Assembly: GCA_963728285.1 (NCBI GenBank)
Contig: CAVSJR010000003.1
Span: forward strand, 372,001-436,000
Length of the DNA: 64,000 nt
Source of the DNA: CAVSJR01 sp963728285
GTDB lineage: Bacteria; Actinomycetota; UBA4738; HRBIN12
Direction: 5' to 3'
A model generated the notes under the pieces. That model had not been told where the DNA came from. It made no database searches and saw nothing but the letters and a program-made list of their open reading frames with translations. The first letter of the stretch is position 1; every line of letters starts with the position of its first letter. The translations under genes and the position numbers were made by a program. Of the stretch, positions 44,307 through 54,101 are shown piece after piece.

Positions 44307-44836
44307 GTCGGGTCCCCCACCTCCACGGCGTCCTCGCCGTCGACCTCCACCAGCAGCACGCGGACCGCCTCGTCCGCGCGCGTCGGCACGTTCTTGCCCA
44401 CGTAGTCCGCCCGGATGGGAAGCTCCCGGTGGCCGCGGTCCACGAGCACCGCGAGCTGGATCTGCCGCGGGCCGGCCGAAGTCGATCAGCGCATCGAGGG
44501 CGGAGCGGATCGTCCGTCCCGTGAACAGGACGTCGTCGACGAGCACGACCGTCCGGCCGCCGACGTCGAAGTCGATGCGCGTCTCGTGGACCTCGGGGGC
44601 CTCCGCTCGCAGGCCGATGTCGTCGCGGTAGAACGTGATGTCGAGCACGCCGACGGGCACCTTCGTCCCCTCGATCTCGAGGATCCCCGCGGCCAGCCGC
44701 CGGGCGAGGTCGTCGCCCCGGGCGGCGATCCCGACGAGGACGAGGTCGTCGGCCCCCTTGTTGCGCTCGAGGATCTCGTGGGCGATCCGCGTGAGTCGCG
44801 CGACGGATCTCGCGCTCGTCCAGCGATGCGGCTCAT
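44303..44836 (-). CDS. pyrR: Bifunctional pyr operon regulator / uracil phosphoribosyltransferase, frame broken about three times
   Basis: LDEREIRRA joins LTRIAHEILERNKG when one base is skipped near 44793, and VLVDDVLFTGRTIRSALDAL is the PRPP-binding motif. The tail QIQLAVLVDRGHRELPIR is reached after another skip near 44475; a third break lies just after MSRI. PyrR binds pyr mRNA leaders when UMP is high, and a matching RNA site and hairpin lie upstream. Its ATG overlaps the TGA of an 18-codon leader frame. Confidence 0.9.
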
Positions 44837-44872
44837 GAAAACGAAACGCCCGGCCGCGAGCGCGGCTGGGCG
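44837..44872 (-). terminator. Attenuator hairpin immediately before pyrR
   Basis: On the minus strand CGCCC-A-GCCGC pairs with GCGGC-C-GGGCG and is followed by TTTCGTTTTC, which abuts the pyrR ATG. It resembles an intrinsic terminator. The same bases lie in an 18-codon leader frame (ATG 44888) whose TGA overlaps the pyrR start. Confidence 0.7.
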
Positions 44873-44900
44873 CGAGTGTCGTCCGTCATCCGTCTTCGAG

Positions 44901-44928
44901 CTCCCTTCCCGGCCTCTCCGGACCGGAC
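44901..44928 (-). promoter_or_regulatory. Putative PyrR-binding RNA element
   Basis: The leader contains TCCGGAGAGGCC (44922-44911), which fits the PyrR anti-antiterminator consensus as I recall it (UCCnGnGAGGYU). The following GGGAAGGGAG could serve as ribosome-binding site for the small leader frame. Confidence 0.65.
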
Positions 44929-44953
44929 TTAAAGGGGAAGCGGTTCCTCGGAC

Positions 44954-44982
44954 AGGATAGCGGCGGGGAGGCAGCGTCGCAA
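44954..44982 (-). promoter_or_regulatory. Probable promoter of the pyr operon
   Basis: A -35 TTGCGA (44982-44977) and -10 TATCCT (44959-44954) with a 17-bp spacer lie about 25 bases before the PyrR site on the minus strand. Confidence 0.55.
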
Positions 44983-45051
44983 TCGAGCCGGCGCACTCGG
45001 GCCCGAGGGCCTACACTGGGAGGTGCGAACTTTCCCGGAAGGCAGGTAGGC

Positions 45052-45330
45052 ATGGGTGGAATCGGACCTGAGTGGATCGTCGTCGGGATCGTGGCCGTCG
45101 TGGTGCTGTTCGGCGCGAAGAAGCTCCCGGAGATCGCCCGCTCACTCGGCAAGTCTCAGTCGGAGTTCAAGAAGGGCATCAAGGAAGGCAAGGTCGAGCT
45201 CGACGAGGACGAGCGGGCTCGCGCCGAGGCCGCGAAGGCCGAGGCGGCCAGAATCGAGGCCGCGAGGACCGAGGTCGCCCGGACCGAGGTCGCCAAGGGC
45301 GAGCCACGGTCGGAGGTCCCGCCCGACTAA
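45052..45330 (+). CDS. tatA: Sec-independent translocase component TatA
   Basis: The 92-residue protein has an N-terminal membrane helix (EWIVVGIVAVVVLFGAKKLPE), the FG-K-LPE hinge, an amphipathic helix (IARSLGKSQSEFKKGI) and a charged repetitive tail of EAAR/TEVAR units. It forms the Tat export pore. It is the only complete plus-strand gene. Its TAA and the nusB TAG overlap in a convergent CTAA. No tatC is in the window. Confidence 0.93.
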   Translation: MGGIGPEWIVVGIVAVVVLFGAKKLPEIARSLGKSQSEFKKGIKEGKVELDEDERARAEAAKAEAARIEAARTEVARTEVAKGEPRSEVPPD

Positions 45331-45786
45331 CGGCCCGAGTCGCCGACGGACGAGTCCCCGGAGGAGCCATCGGGCTCCGTCCCCGCGAGACCCTCGCGCT
45401 CCCGCGCGATCCGCCCGAGGATCCCGTTCACGAACCGACCCGACTCGTCCGTCGACAGCTCCTTCGCGGCCTCGACGGCCTCGTCGATCGCCACCGCGAT
45501 CGGCACGTCGGGGCGCGAACGCACCTCGTAGGTCGCGAGCCGCAGGATCGCCCGGTCCACCGCCGCCATCCGTTCCACGCTCCAGTCGTCCGAGTGCTCT
45601 CCGAGAACTCGATCGAGCTCACCCCGGTCGGCCGTGACCCCGCTCACGAGCTCCCTGCGCGAACTCCGGCACGTCCTCGCCCGCCGATTGCCACTCGTCG
45701 AGCACGGCGAGCGGATCCCGCCCGGTGAGGTCGGCCTGGAAGAGGATGTCGAGGGCGACGCGGCGGGCGAGATGTCGTCCCGCCAC
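45327..45786 (-). CDS. nusB: Transcription antitermination factor NusB, frame broken once
   Basis: VAGRHLARRVALDILFQADLTGRDP starts the protein (GTG 45786), and WSVERMAAVDRAILRLATYEV and IDEAVEAAKELS give the helical NusB core. An extra base near 45658 breaks FAxELVSGV. NusB binds boxA of rRNA leaders with NusE, so it may act on the rrn leader seen here. It follows efp by five bases. Confidence 0.93.
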
Positions 45787-45791
45787 CGCGG

Positions 45792-46355
45792 TTACTTCTC
45801 TCGCTCGATGTAGGCGCCGCTGCGCGTGTCGACCTTGATCCGCTCGCCCTCCTCGACGAACAGCGGCACCTGCACGACGATCCCGGTCTGCAGCGTCGCC
45901 GGCTTCATCGCCCCGGTCCTCGTGTCGCCCTTGATGCCGGGGTCCGTCTGCTTGATCGCCAGGACGATCGAGGCGGGGAGCTCGACGGAGATCGCCACGC
46001 CGTCGTGCGTGACGACCTGGGCGGTGGAGCCCTCGACCAGGTAGTTGCGGCCGTCGCCGACGATGTCGCGGGGGACGTGCAGCTGGTCGTAGGTCTCGAG
46101 GTCCATGAAGACGAGATCGTCGCCGTCCGGGTACAGGTACTGCATCTCCCGGCGCTCGACGATCGCCAGCCCGACCTTCACCCCGGCGTTGAACGTGCGC
46201 TCCACGACCGCGCCGGTCCGGACGTTGCGCAGCTTCGTCCGCACGAACGCGCCGCCCTTGCCCGGCTTCACGTGCTGGAACTCGACGATCTGAAACAGCG
46301 TGCCGTCCAGGTCGAGGGTCATCCCGTTCTTGAGGTCGTTCGTGGAAACGCTCAT
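45792..46355 (-). CDS. efp: Elongation factor P
   Basis: The intact 187-residue protein begins MSVSTNDLKNGMTLDLDG. The KPGKGGAFVRTKLRN loop carries the lysine that is modified in many species, and the C-terminal OB domain ends VDTRSGAYIERE. EF-P rescues ribosomes on proline stretches. It lies between pepP and nusB, a common order. Confidence 0.97.
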   Translation of the reverse strand: MSVSTNDLKNGMTLDLDGTLFQIVEFQHVKPGKGGAFVRTKLRNVRTGAVVERTFNAGVKVGLAIVERREMQYLYPDGDDLVFMDLETYDQLHVPRDIVGDGRNYLVEGSTAQVVTHDGVAISVELPASIVLAIKQTDPGIKGDTRTGAMKPATLQTGIVVQVPLFVEEGERIKVDTRSGAYIEREK

Positions 46356-46368
46356 CCGTCCGCCATCC

Positions 46369-47436
46369 TCACAGCACAACCAGCTCCTTGGTCGACGAGG
46401 GGAGCGCCTCGGCCCCGTCCTCGCTCACGTACATCATGTCCTCGATCCGCACCCCGCCGACGCCCGGCAGGTAGATCCCCGGCTCGAGGGTGATCACGGC
46501 GCCGGCCGGCACGCGATCGTCGGCTCCGGCTCGCAGGATCGGCCACTCGTGGATCTCGAGGCCGACCCCGTGGCCGAGGGGATGAGTGTAGCGGTCCCCG
46601 TACCCCGCCTCGGCGATGACCGATCGCGCGGCCGCGTCGAGCGCCCCGGCAGTCGCACCCGCCGTGAGGGAGGCGGCCGCCGAGGACTGCGCGGCCCGGA
46701 CGACGTCGTAGACGGCCAGCAGCTCGTCGGGCGGATCGCCGAGGGCGACCGTACGCGTCATGTCGGCGTGATAGCCGTCCACGAGGGCGCCGAAGTCGAG
46801 CTTCACGACGTCCCCGCGGCAGAGCGCGCGCTCGCCCGGGCGGTGATGCGGCTCGGCCGCGCCCTCGCCGAAGGCCACGATCGGGTCGAACCCGAGCCGC
46901 TCCGCGCCGAGCCGGCGCACCGCGACCTCCAGGACGAGCGCGATCTCCCGCTCCGTGGCGCCCTCGACCAGCTGCGGCAGCGCGACCTCGAGGGCTCCAT
47001 CGGTGATCTCCTGCGCGCGACGAATCGCGGCGACCTCGTCGGCATCCTTCGTGGCCCGCAGGTGCTCCACCGCCCCGTTCACGGCGATGAGCTCGACGCC
47101 CGCGGCCGCCTCCGCGAGCGCGCCGTGCTCGCGGAAGGGAAGCGTCCCCTCGAACCCGAGTCGCCGGAGGCCGAGGTCGCGCGCCCGCTCGCCGGCCGCA
47201 GGGACGAGCCGGGAGGTGGTCACGCGCTCCACGTCGGGCACCTCGCGCCTCGCCTGCTCCGCGTAGCGCCCGTCGGTGAGGAACACGGTCGCGGTCGGCG
47301 CCACGAGCAGCGCGCCGTTCGATCCGGTGAACCCGGACAGGTAGCGGACGTTCGGGAGCTCGGTGACGAGGAGCGATTCGACGCCGAGCTCGCCGAGCCG
47401 CTCGGCGAGCCGGGCGCGCCTCAGCCCGTGATCCAC
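46369..47436 (-). CDS. Xaa-Pro aminopeptidase/dipeptidase (M24 family)
   Basis: The intact 355-residue creatinase-type protein has an N-terminal domain (VRYLSGFTGSNGALLV) and a pita-bread metallopeptidase domain with metal ligands in VKLDFGALVDGYHADMTRT, HPLGHGVGLEIHE, LEPGIYLPG and a final RIEDMMYV. It cleaves X-proline bonds. The GTG start overlaps aroQ by 16 bases. Confidence 0.93.
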   Translation of the reverse strand: MDHGLRRARLAERLGELGVESLLVTELPNVRYLSGFTGSNGALLVAPTATVFLTDGRYAEQARREVPDVERVTTSRLVPAAGERARDLGLRRLGFEGTLPFREHGALAEAAAGVELIAVNGAVEHLRATKDADEVAAIRRAQEITDGALEVALPQLVEGATEREIALVLEVAVRRLGAERLGFDPIVAFGEGAAEPHHRPGERALCRGDVVKLDFGALVDGYHADMTRTVALGDPPDELLAVYDVVRAAQSSAAASLTAGATAGALDAAARSVIAEAGYGDRYTHPLGHGVGLEIHEWPILRAGADDRVPAGAVITLEPGIYLPGVGGVRIEDMMYVSEDGAEALPSSTKELVVL

Positions 47437-47857
47437 GGGAGCGCGTCGAGCGCCAGGTGGTAGCCGCCGCGTCCCGGCGCCGACGATGGTCGTGCGGCAG
47501 ACCGCGGAGATCGACCGAATGCTGCCGAAACGCCTCGCGCGCGTAGATGTTCGTCTGGTGCACCTCGATCACGGGCAGCCCGCTGGCCTCGATCGCGTCG
47601 CGCAGCGCGTAGGAGTAGTGGGAGAGGGCGCCCGGGTTCAGCACGATCGCCTCGAAGTCCTCCTTCCGGGCGTCCAGCAGCGTCCCGACGAGATCGCCCT
47701 CGTGGTCGGACTGGCGCCACGCGACGAAGTGATCGAGCTCCTTCGCCCGCCGGATGACCCCGCCCATGATCTCGTCCAGCGTCTGGGACCCGTAGAGCTC
47801 CGGCTCGCGGGTCCCGAGCGCGCCGAGGCTCGGGCCGAACACGAACAGCACCTTCAT
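47421..47857 (-). CDS. aroQ: 3-dehydroquinate dehydratase type II, frame broken twice
   Basis: VLFVFGPSLGALGTREPELYG contains the active-site region (NLNxLGxREP in most members), and LNPGALSHYSYALRDAI and VIEVHQTNIYAREAFR follow. The end VISAVCRTTIVGAG and GYHLALDALPWITG is reached by skipping bases near 47510 and 47466. The usual first-motif asparagines are replaced (VFGPSLG). It is the third shikimate step. Confidence 0.88.
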
Positions 47858-48934
47858 CCCTGGGCTCCCATCTCCTTCAGCGTCGACCGGATTCGCTCCT
47901 CGGGGACGTCGTCCACGATCACCGGCCGGCCGATGGCCTCGAGGAGGACGAAGCGTGAGCCGCCCGAGTACTTCTTGTCGAGGCGAAAGGCGGCGAGGAT
48001 CTCGCCGACGTCCGGCAGGGTGGCGTCGGCCTCGAGGCCGAGCGAGGCGAGCACCGACTGGTGGCGCGCGACGAGCCCGGGGGCCGCCAGCTCCATCGAC
48101 TCGGCGAGCCGCGCGGCGAACGACATGCCGATCGCCACGGCCTCGCCGTGCGAGCGCCCGGCGAACGCGTCCAGCCGCTCCAGCGCGTGCCCGAGCGTGT
48201 GGCCGTAGTTCAGGACGAGGCGCGCCCCGGCGTCCCGCTCGTCCTCCGCCACGGTCCGCGCCTTCGCCCGGACGCAGCGGGCGACCAGCCGCTCGAGGAC
48301 CTCGGGGTCGCGGGCGAGCACGCGAGGAAGCTCGGCGTCGAGGAGATCGAGCAGTCCCGGATCGAGCGTGAGCCCGTACTTGGCGACCTCGGCGAGCCCC
48401 GAACGAAGGTCGCGGTCGGGCAGCGTGGCGAGCGCGCCCGACGTCGGCGAGGACGGCGGCGGGCTGGGAGAAGGCGCCGACGAGGTTCTTTCCCTCCGGC
48501 AGGTTCACCGCGGACTTCCCGCCGATCGCGGCGTCGACCTGCGCGGTGAGCGTCGTCGGCACCTGCACGAACGGGACGCCCCGCATGTAGGTGGAGGCGA
48601 CGAAGCCGGCGAGGTCGCCGACCGCTCCCCCGCCCAGCGCCATCACGACGTCGTCCCGGTGGGCCTCCTGGGTCGCGAGCTGGCGAAGCAGCGCCTCGTA
48701 GACCTGCAGGGTCTTCGCCGCCTCGCCCGACGGGACGCCGAGGAGGACGGCGCCGAGGTTCCGCTCCAGGAGGCCCTCCGCGAGGGGGGCGAACCAGGCA
48801 TCCGACACGGTTCGGTCGCCGATCACGAACGCCTGCGAGGCCCTGGGGAACTCCGGCAGATGCTCGGCGGCGGCCTCGATGACGCCGGCGCCGATCGTCA
48901 CGTCGTAGGAGCGCCCCGGGATCGGGACGGTCAC
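47854..48934 (-). CDS. aroB: 3-dehydroquinate synthase, frame broken once
   Basis: VTVPIPGRSYDVTIGAGV, SGEAAKTLQVYEALL, ALGGGAVGDLAGFVASTYMRG and GKSAVNLPEGKNLVG are NAD- and substrate-binding segments. The second half has LNYGHTLGHALE, HGEAVAIGM. One extra base near 48445 (GGGC context) breaks the frame. The GTG start overlaps the aroK stop. Second step of the shikimate pathway. Confidence 0.94.
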
Positions 48935-49429
48935 CCGCTCCACCGGAGCTCCTCCTCGATCGAGCGGGCGACCTCCTTGGGCGTGCCGCTGCCGTCGACG
49001 ACGCGCGCCGCGAACTCCCGGTACAGGGGCTCGCGCTCGGCGAGCAGACGCTCCAGGTCCGACGCCTCGTGAATCAGCGGCCGATCGGCCGCGGGCCTGA
49101 CGCGTTCGTGGAGCACCTCGACCGGGACCGAGAGGAACACCGCCGTTCCGGTGGCTCGAAGCGTGATGCGGTTCGCCGGCTCGAGCACGACGCCGCCGCC
49201 GCACGCGACGACGGCCGGGTCCTGCGTCGCGGCCTTGGTGAGCGCCGTCGCCTCCATCGCGCGGAACGCGGGCTCGCCCTGCTCGGTGAAGATCTGCGAG
49301 ATCGACCGGCCGGCCTCGCGCTCGATCTCCTCGTCCAGGTCGACGAAGGGCACCCCCAGCCGGCCGGCCAGCTCGCGGCCGACCACCGATCTTGCCCGAG
49401 CCCGGCATGCCGACGAGGTAGATGATCAT
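48931..49429 (-). CDS. aroK: Shikimate kinase, frame broken once
   Basis: MIIYLVGMPGSGK is the P-loop; after skipping a base near 49391 it continues SVVGRELAGRLGVPFVDLD with the shikimate-binding aspartate. ACGGGVVLEPANR and RPLIHEASDLERLLAEREPLY complete the kinase. Fifth step of the pathway. It overlaps aroC and aroB by four bases. Confidence 0.94.
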
Positions 49430-50583
49430 GCGAGCGTGGCCACGTAGGCCTCGAGGTTTCGCCGGGTCTCGGGAAGCGAGTCCCCGCCGAACTTCTCGAG
49501 CATCGCCCGTCGGCGATGACGAAGGCGATCGCGGACTCCCCCACCACGCCGCCGGCGGGCACGGCGCACACGTCGGTCCGTTGCTTGATCGCGACGTCGG
49601 CCTTCCGCGTGGAGATGTCGACCGTGTCGAGCGCCCGCGGCACCGTCGAGAACGGCTTCATCGCCGCGCGCAGGCGGATCGGCTGGCCCGTGCTCATGCC
49701 GCCCTCGATCCCGCCGGCGCGTGCGCTCCTTCGGGACAGCGAGCCGCCGCTGCACGATGATCTCGTCGTGCGCCTTGGACCCGGGGCGGGCCGCGGAGGC
49801 GAAGCCGTCGCCCGACCTCGACCCCCTTCACCGACTGGATGCTCATGAGCGCCAGCGTCAGCTGGGCGTCGAGCTTGCGGTCGTAGTGGACGTAGGAGCC
49901 GATGCCGGGAGGGCACCCATACGCCAGGACCTCGAACACGCCGCCCAGCGTGTCCCGCTCCTTGCGTACTCGGTCGATCTCGGCCACCATCCGCGCCGAG
50001 GCGTCGGGGTCGAAGCATCGAACCGGCGAGGCGTCGACCGCCTCGAGGTCCTCCGGGGCCGGGAACCACCGAGCGCCTTGACCGCCACCTTCCCGATCCG
50101 CACGACGTGGGACACGATCCCCACCCCGAGCTCGGCCAGGAACGCCTTGGCCAGGGAGCCGATCGCCACCCGGGCGGCCGTCTCGCGGGCGCTCGCCCGC
50201 TCGAGCACGTTTCGGACGTCGTCGAACCCGTACTTCTGGACGCCGACCAGGTCCGCGTGTCCCGGGCGCGGCCGGGTGAGCCGATCGGAGGGATCGATCT
50301 CCCCCTCCACGCCCATCAGCTCCGAGTACTTCGACTCCCACTCGGTGTTGGGGATCGTGATCGCGATCGGGCTGCCGAGCGTCCGCCCGTGCCGGACGCC
50401 GGAGAGGATGTCGAACTCGTCGGTCTCGAGCTTCTGCCGGCCGCTTCGCCCGTGCCCGTGCCGGCGGCGGGCGAGCTCGCCGGCCACCTCCTTCGGCGAG
50501 ATCGGCACCCCGGCCGGAAGGCCCTCGAGCACCGCGACGAGCGCCCGGCCGTGCGACTCCCCCGCGGTGAGCATGCGCAGCAT
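49426..50583 (-). CDS. aroC: Chorismate synthase, frame broken at least four times
   Basis: MLRMLTAGESHGRALVAVLEG is the family signature, with RRRHGHGRSGRQKLE, SRLTRPRPGHADLVG-type segments, TLGGVFEVLAYGCPPGIGS, RAGGIEGGMSTG and VDISTRKADVAIKQRTD. Breaks lie near 50070, 49817, 49745 and 49507. All parts are colinear, so the gene is whole apart from indels. It makes chorismate, the branch point for aromatic compounds, and heads aroC-K-B-Q-pepP-efp-nusB. Confidence 0.94.
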
Positions 50584-50676
50584 GCCCTCATCCTACCGGT
50601 GGGCATCCGGCGCCCGATCGAGGCTCGGCGTCGGCCGCGGGAGGCCGCGGCGGCTCGGGCGGGCGCCGAATGCCCT

Positions 50677-50716
50677 GGAAAAGGAGGGGGCGGCCCCGGG
50701 TGACGGGACCGCCCCC
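50677..50716 (-). terminator. Intrinsic terminator of the pilM-N-O operon
   Basis: On the minus strand GGGGGCGG and CCGCCCCC arms enclose a 15-nt loop and are followed by TCCTTTTCC. It lies downstream of the last pilus-linked gene and before aroC. Confidence 0.75.
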
Positions 50717-50773
50717 GACCGGCGACCGCTCCCCCCGTGGGCGGACCGCCGGTGGCTGTGTGAGGACGCTAGC

Positions 50774-51442
50774 TCAGTGCCCCTTGCGCTGCTCGCACAG
50801 GGTGAACGCCTCCTCGCCGAAGATGAACCTCGGGCACTTCTGGTCGTTGAACCCGACGAGCTTGAAGTTGTGGGCGAACCGATCGCCTTGTTTGAGTCCC
50901 TTGTACTCCTTCTTTTCGTCGACTTTCACGTCTGCGAAAAGCTTGTGGTGCTTCGAGTAGACGCGCCGGATCTCCACCGTGTGGTTGCCCACGTCCCGGC
51001 ACTCGGTCTTCCGTTTGCCCTTGCAGGTCGGCTCCGGCTTGGGCGTGTGCGTCGGCGAGGGCGTGCCCGTGCCGGTCCCGCCGGTCCCGGGCGGTGCGAA
51101 CGTGCCCGTGTCCGCCGGCGGGGCGATCGACGTGGACGTCGTGCCGCCGGTCCCCGTGTCGGCGCCGCCGGCGTCGACCGGCGCGGCGGACGTGGCCGCG
51201 GACGCCAGCGCCGGCGGAGCCGAGAAGGGGTCCCTCCCGGAGAAGTTCACGACCTCGCTCGGCGACTCGGTCGGCGAGGGCGCCACGGTCGGGAGCTCGC
51301 CCGGGGCCGGGGCCGGCGGGGCCGCGGTCTCCTCGCCACCGCCGCCTCCGAGCACGTTGAACACGAGGAACAGCAGGAGCGCGGCGCCGACGACGCCTCC
51401 TCCGATCATCAGGACTCTCTTGTCTCGAGGGGAAAGGGCCAT
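50774..51442 (-). CDS. Pilus-linked single-pass membrane protein, unknown function
   Basis: The intact 222-residue protein has one N-terminal membrane helix (VLMIGGGVVGAALLLFLVF), a long proline/threonine/glycine/serine-rich linker and a small C-terminal domain with three cysteines (TCKGKRKTEC, QKCPRF). It follows pilO by one base and precedes the terminator, so it is part of the pilus assembly operon. Its position recalls PilP in other systems, but I see no sequence evidence for that. Confidence 0.7.
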   Translation of the reverse strand: MALSPRDKRVLMIGGGVVGAALLLFLVFNVLGGGGGEETAAPPAPAPGELPTVAPSPTESPSEVVNFSGRDPFSAPPALASAATSAAPVDAGGADTGTGGTTSTSIAPPADTGTFAPPGTGGTGTGTPSPTHTPKPEPTCKGKRKTECRDVGNHTVEIRRVYSKHHKLFADVKVDEKKEYKGLKQGDRFAHNFKLVGFNDQKCPRFIFGEEAFTLCEQRKGH

Positions 51443-51443
51443 G

Positions 51444-52090
51444 TCAGACTCCCGGTGCTGAGGGGGTTGGGGTCGCCGCGACCTCCGGGCTCGGCGACGC
51501 GTCGGGGGTCGTCCCCGGCCCGGCGCTCAGGTCCGTCGTATAGAACTCCATGCTCAGCGACGTGCTGAGCTCGCCCGTAGAGGTCGTCGACGTCTCGGTC
51601 GTAGCCGCTTCGCCGCCCCCGGGCGCCAGGGAGAGGCTCAGGACCTTTCCTGCACGCTGGAGGGTTTCGACGTTGTACAAGAATTCCTCTATCGCAAAGT
51701 ATGACCCCGTCACGGTCACCTGTGTCGGGATCACCGAGAATTGCCCGCCCGTACTGGGCGTCGGCACCCCCGGGGCCATCGTGAAGAAGTCGACGCCGGC
51801 GTCGTTGGCCGCCCCCGAGAGCAGGAGGATGAGCCCCGGCAGGTCGGCCGTCGGCGGGACGAGCTCCTCCAGGCGCCGGATCTCCTCGGTCGCCTGCGGC
51901 GCCGCGGCCTGGGCCGCTTCCAGCTGCTGGAGCTGAAGCTGGAGCTCCTGCTCCTGCTCCTCGGCCGTCGCGAGCTGCCTTCTTCGCCTCCGCGACCTCC
52001 GACTTCTTCGGGAAGGACGAGGAAGAAGATCAACAGCACGGCCACCACTCCCGCGACGGCGCCCACGATCACCGGCCCGCGGCGATTCAC
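51444..52090 (-). CDS. pilO: Type IV pilus inner-membrane protein PilO, frame broken twice
   Basis: VNRRGPVIVGAVAGVVAVLL is the membrane segment, followed after skips near 52010 and 51979 by a coiled coil rich in glutamine and glutamate (QLATAEEQEQELQLQL) and a ferredoxin-like domain with FSVIPTQVTVTGSYFAIEEF. The order pilM-pilN-pilO and the GTGA overlap with pilN support the call. It forms the alignment complex of the pilus. Confidence 0.85.
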
Positions 52091-52740
52091 GGCGTGACCG
52101 CCTCGCCGCGGCCGCGCTCCGTGAGCGCGTCCTTCGTCAGATCCACGGTCGCCTGGAACGTGTAGGTGTTGGATCGCGGCGCCGTCTCGGTGATGCTCGT
52201 CGTGTACGGGTTGGCCCAGCCCTGCACGTCCGCGAGCGACGACAGGAAGTCGGGGACCGTGTCGATCCCTGAGGCGGTCACGTCGAAGTTCATGTTCCCG
52301 ATGAGCTCCCCGGCCGGGGCTGCCCCGGCGACCGGGGCGGGGGCGGCCGCCGCGTCGGCGCTCGCCCCGCCCACCGTCTGCGTGGCGGTGAAGTTGTTCA
52401 GCACGGCCTCCTGCGGCATGATCCGGGAGACGTCCACCAACACCCCCGACCAGGCGATCTCGCCCTCGAAGACCTGGGCCGCGAGCTCCTTCTTCTTCGC
52501 GAGCTCCGCCTGGAGGTCCCCGAACTCCTGGAGCTCGCTCACCTGCGCGGCCAGCTGGGCGTTCTGCTGCTGCTGCGCCTCGAGATCCTCGTTCGCCTTC
52601 GAGAGGTTGAAGCTCTGCAGGAAGTAGAAGGCGAGGACGAGCAGCACGACGCCGGCGCCGATGATGCCGGCGAGCACCGTTCGCTGGCGGACCTTCTGCC
52701 GCTCGCGAATCTCCGGTGGGAGCAGATTGACCTGGCTCAC
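52087..52740 (-). CDS. pilN: Type IV pilus inner-membrane protein PilN
   Basis: The intact 217-residue protein begins MSQVNLLPPEIRERQKVR, with the NLLP motif that contacts PilM. One membrane helix follows (AGIIGAGVVLLVLAFYF), then a coiled coil and a periplasmic-type domain. It bridges cytoplasmic PilM and PilO. Confidence 0.9.
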   Translation of the reverse strand: MSQVNLLPPEIRERQKVRQRTVLAGIIGAGVVLLVLAFYFLQSFNLSKANEDLEAQQQQNAQLAAQVSELQEFGDLQAELAKKKELAAQVFEGEIAWSGVLVDVSRIMPQEAVLNNFTATQTVGGASADAAAAPAPVAGAAPAGELIGNMNFDVTASGIDTVPDFLSSLADVQGWANPYTTSITETAPRSNTYTFQATVDLTKDALTERGRGEAVTP

Positions 52741-53793
52741 GTGCTCCTCCCGGGCATCGCGAGCCCGATGGCGACCGCCAGCACCGGCTCCGCCTCGGCC
52801 AGCTCATCCTCGGAGAGCGAGAGCTTGGACGAGACGCGCTCGAACGCATGCCCGCGCTCGACGCGAACCGGGATCCGTTCCTGGAGGAGCTCGAGGAACC
52901 CGTCCAGCTTCGATCCGCCGCCGGTCACGAGCAGCCGTCCGACGCGAGCCCCGGGCACCTGGGCCGTGTAGAACTCCAGCGACGAACGAATCTCGTCCAC
53001 GAACGTGCCGGCGCGCGACATGGCGAGGCGCCGCACCTCCTCGACGTCGGGCCCGCCCTCGATCCGCTCCCCCCGCTTCAGCGCCTCGGCGACGTCGTCC
53101 TCGACGTTCAGGCCTCGCGCGATGGCGAGCGTCACGTCTCGCCCTCCGGACGGGAGGATGCGGACGAACCGGGTGGTCTGCTCGTCGTGGACGCAGATGT
53201 TCGTCACGTGCGCGCCGATGTCGATGACCGCCTCGTCGCCGGGCGTGTCGAGCTCCATGCCGCCCTCGGGCGTCCCGGCGGCGCGGACGAGCGCGAAGGG
53301 CGTGAGGTCGAGCCCGACCGGCTCGAGCTTCGCTGCGTCCGCGGCCTCGACGATGGCGTTGACCATCACCTTCTGCGCGGCCACGAGGAGCATGCGCAGC
53401 ATCTTTCGGCCGTCCTCGAGCTCCTGCTCCCCGAGCGGGTCGTAGTCGAGGACGGCCTCGTCGGTCGACATCGGGATGAACTCCTGGACCTGGAAGGCGA
53501 GCGACGAGCGAAGCTCCTTCTCCGGCAGCCAGGGGATGGTGATCTCCCGCACGACGACCCGCTGGTTGCCGACGCCCATCACGACTTGCTTGTTCTTGAA
53601 GCCGCCTCGCTGCCACAGCTCGCGCAGGGCCTCTCCGACGACCTGCGGCTGGCGGACCTCGCCGTTCTCGACGGCCCCGGGGGGCAAGGGCACCTGGGCG
53701 GCGCGCAGAAGCGTCGGCGTCGTCGCCGGCGGCGAGCTCGGCCGCGCGAACCCCGGTGGAGCCGATGTCGAGTCCGACCCGCGTGCGCGCCAT
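52737..53793 (-). CDS. pilM: Type IV pilus assembly ATPase-like protein PilM, frame broken once
   Basis: MARTRVGLDIGSTGVRAAEL is the actin-like phosphate-1 motif; after a skip near 53714 the protein continues QVPLPPGAVENGEV, VVMGVGNQRVVVREI, VIDIGAHVTN and VGRLLVTGGGSKLDGFLE. It is an FtsA-like cytoplasmic partner of PilN. It overlaps the HTH gene by one base (TAATG). Confidence 0.9.
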
Positions 53794-54002
53794 TACTCCC
53801 CTCCCTCCACCCACACGGAGCGGTCGGAGAGGTACCGATCGACCTCCGACTCGCGGATCCGGTAGTTCTTGCCGACGCGCAGCGCCTTGAGCTGGCCGCT
53901 CTTGATGAGCCGGTACACGGTCATGTTGGAGACCCGCATGAGGTCGGCGACCTCGCTCACGGTGAGGAGGCCGTCGCCGACGAAGGGGCGCTTGCCGCTC
54001 AT
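53793..54002 (-). CDS. Small excisionase-type helix-turn-helix DNA-binding protein
   Basis: The 69-residue protein has one winged MerR/excisionase-like HTH: LLTVSEVADLMRVSNMTVYR, then LIKSGQLKALRVGKNYRI and ESEVDRYLSD. It is the first gene of the HTH-pilM-pilN-pilO operon and overlaps pilM. It may regulate the operon, but the target is unknown. No integrase or other phage gene is nearby, so a role in excision is unlikely. Confidence 0.85.
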   Translation of the reverse strand: MSGKRPFVGDGLLTVSEVADLMRVSNMTVYRLIKSGQLKALRVGKNYRIRESEVDRYLSDRSVWVEGGE

Positions 54003-54101
54003 GATCGACGGCTCGAGGGGGGTGAGACCCCCGCCGCGTCAACAACGGCAACATTGGCCACACTAGCGCGCTGATACCCCACCTCCAAACAAGGCCCCGG
54101 A

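Noticed and set aside
42069..44836. True pseudogenes for pyrC, pyrB and pyrR
   Set aside because: All conserved motifs are present in order and each break is a single base, which fits sequence error better than decay of an essential operon.
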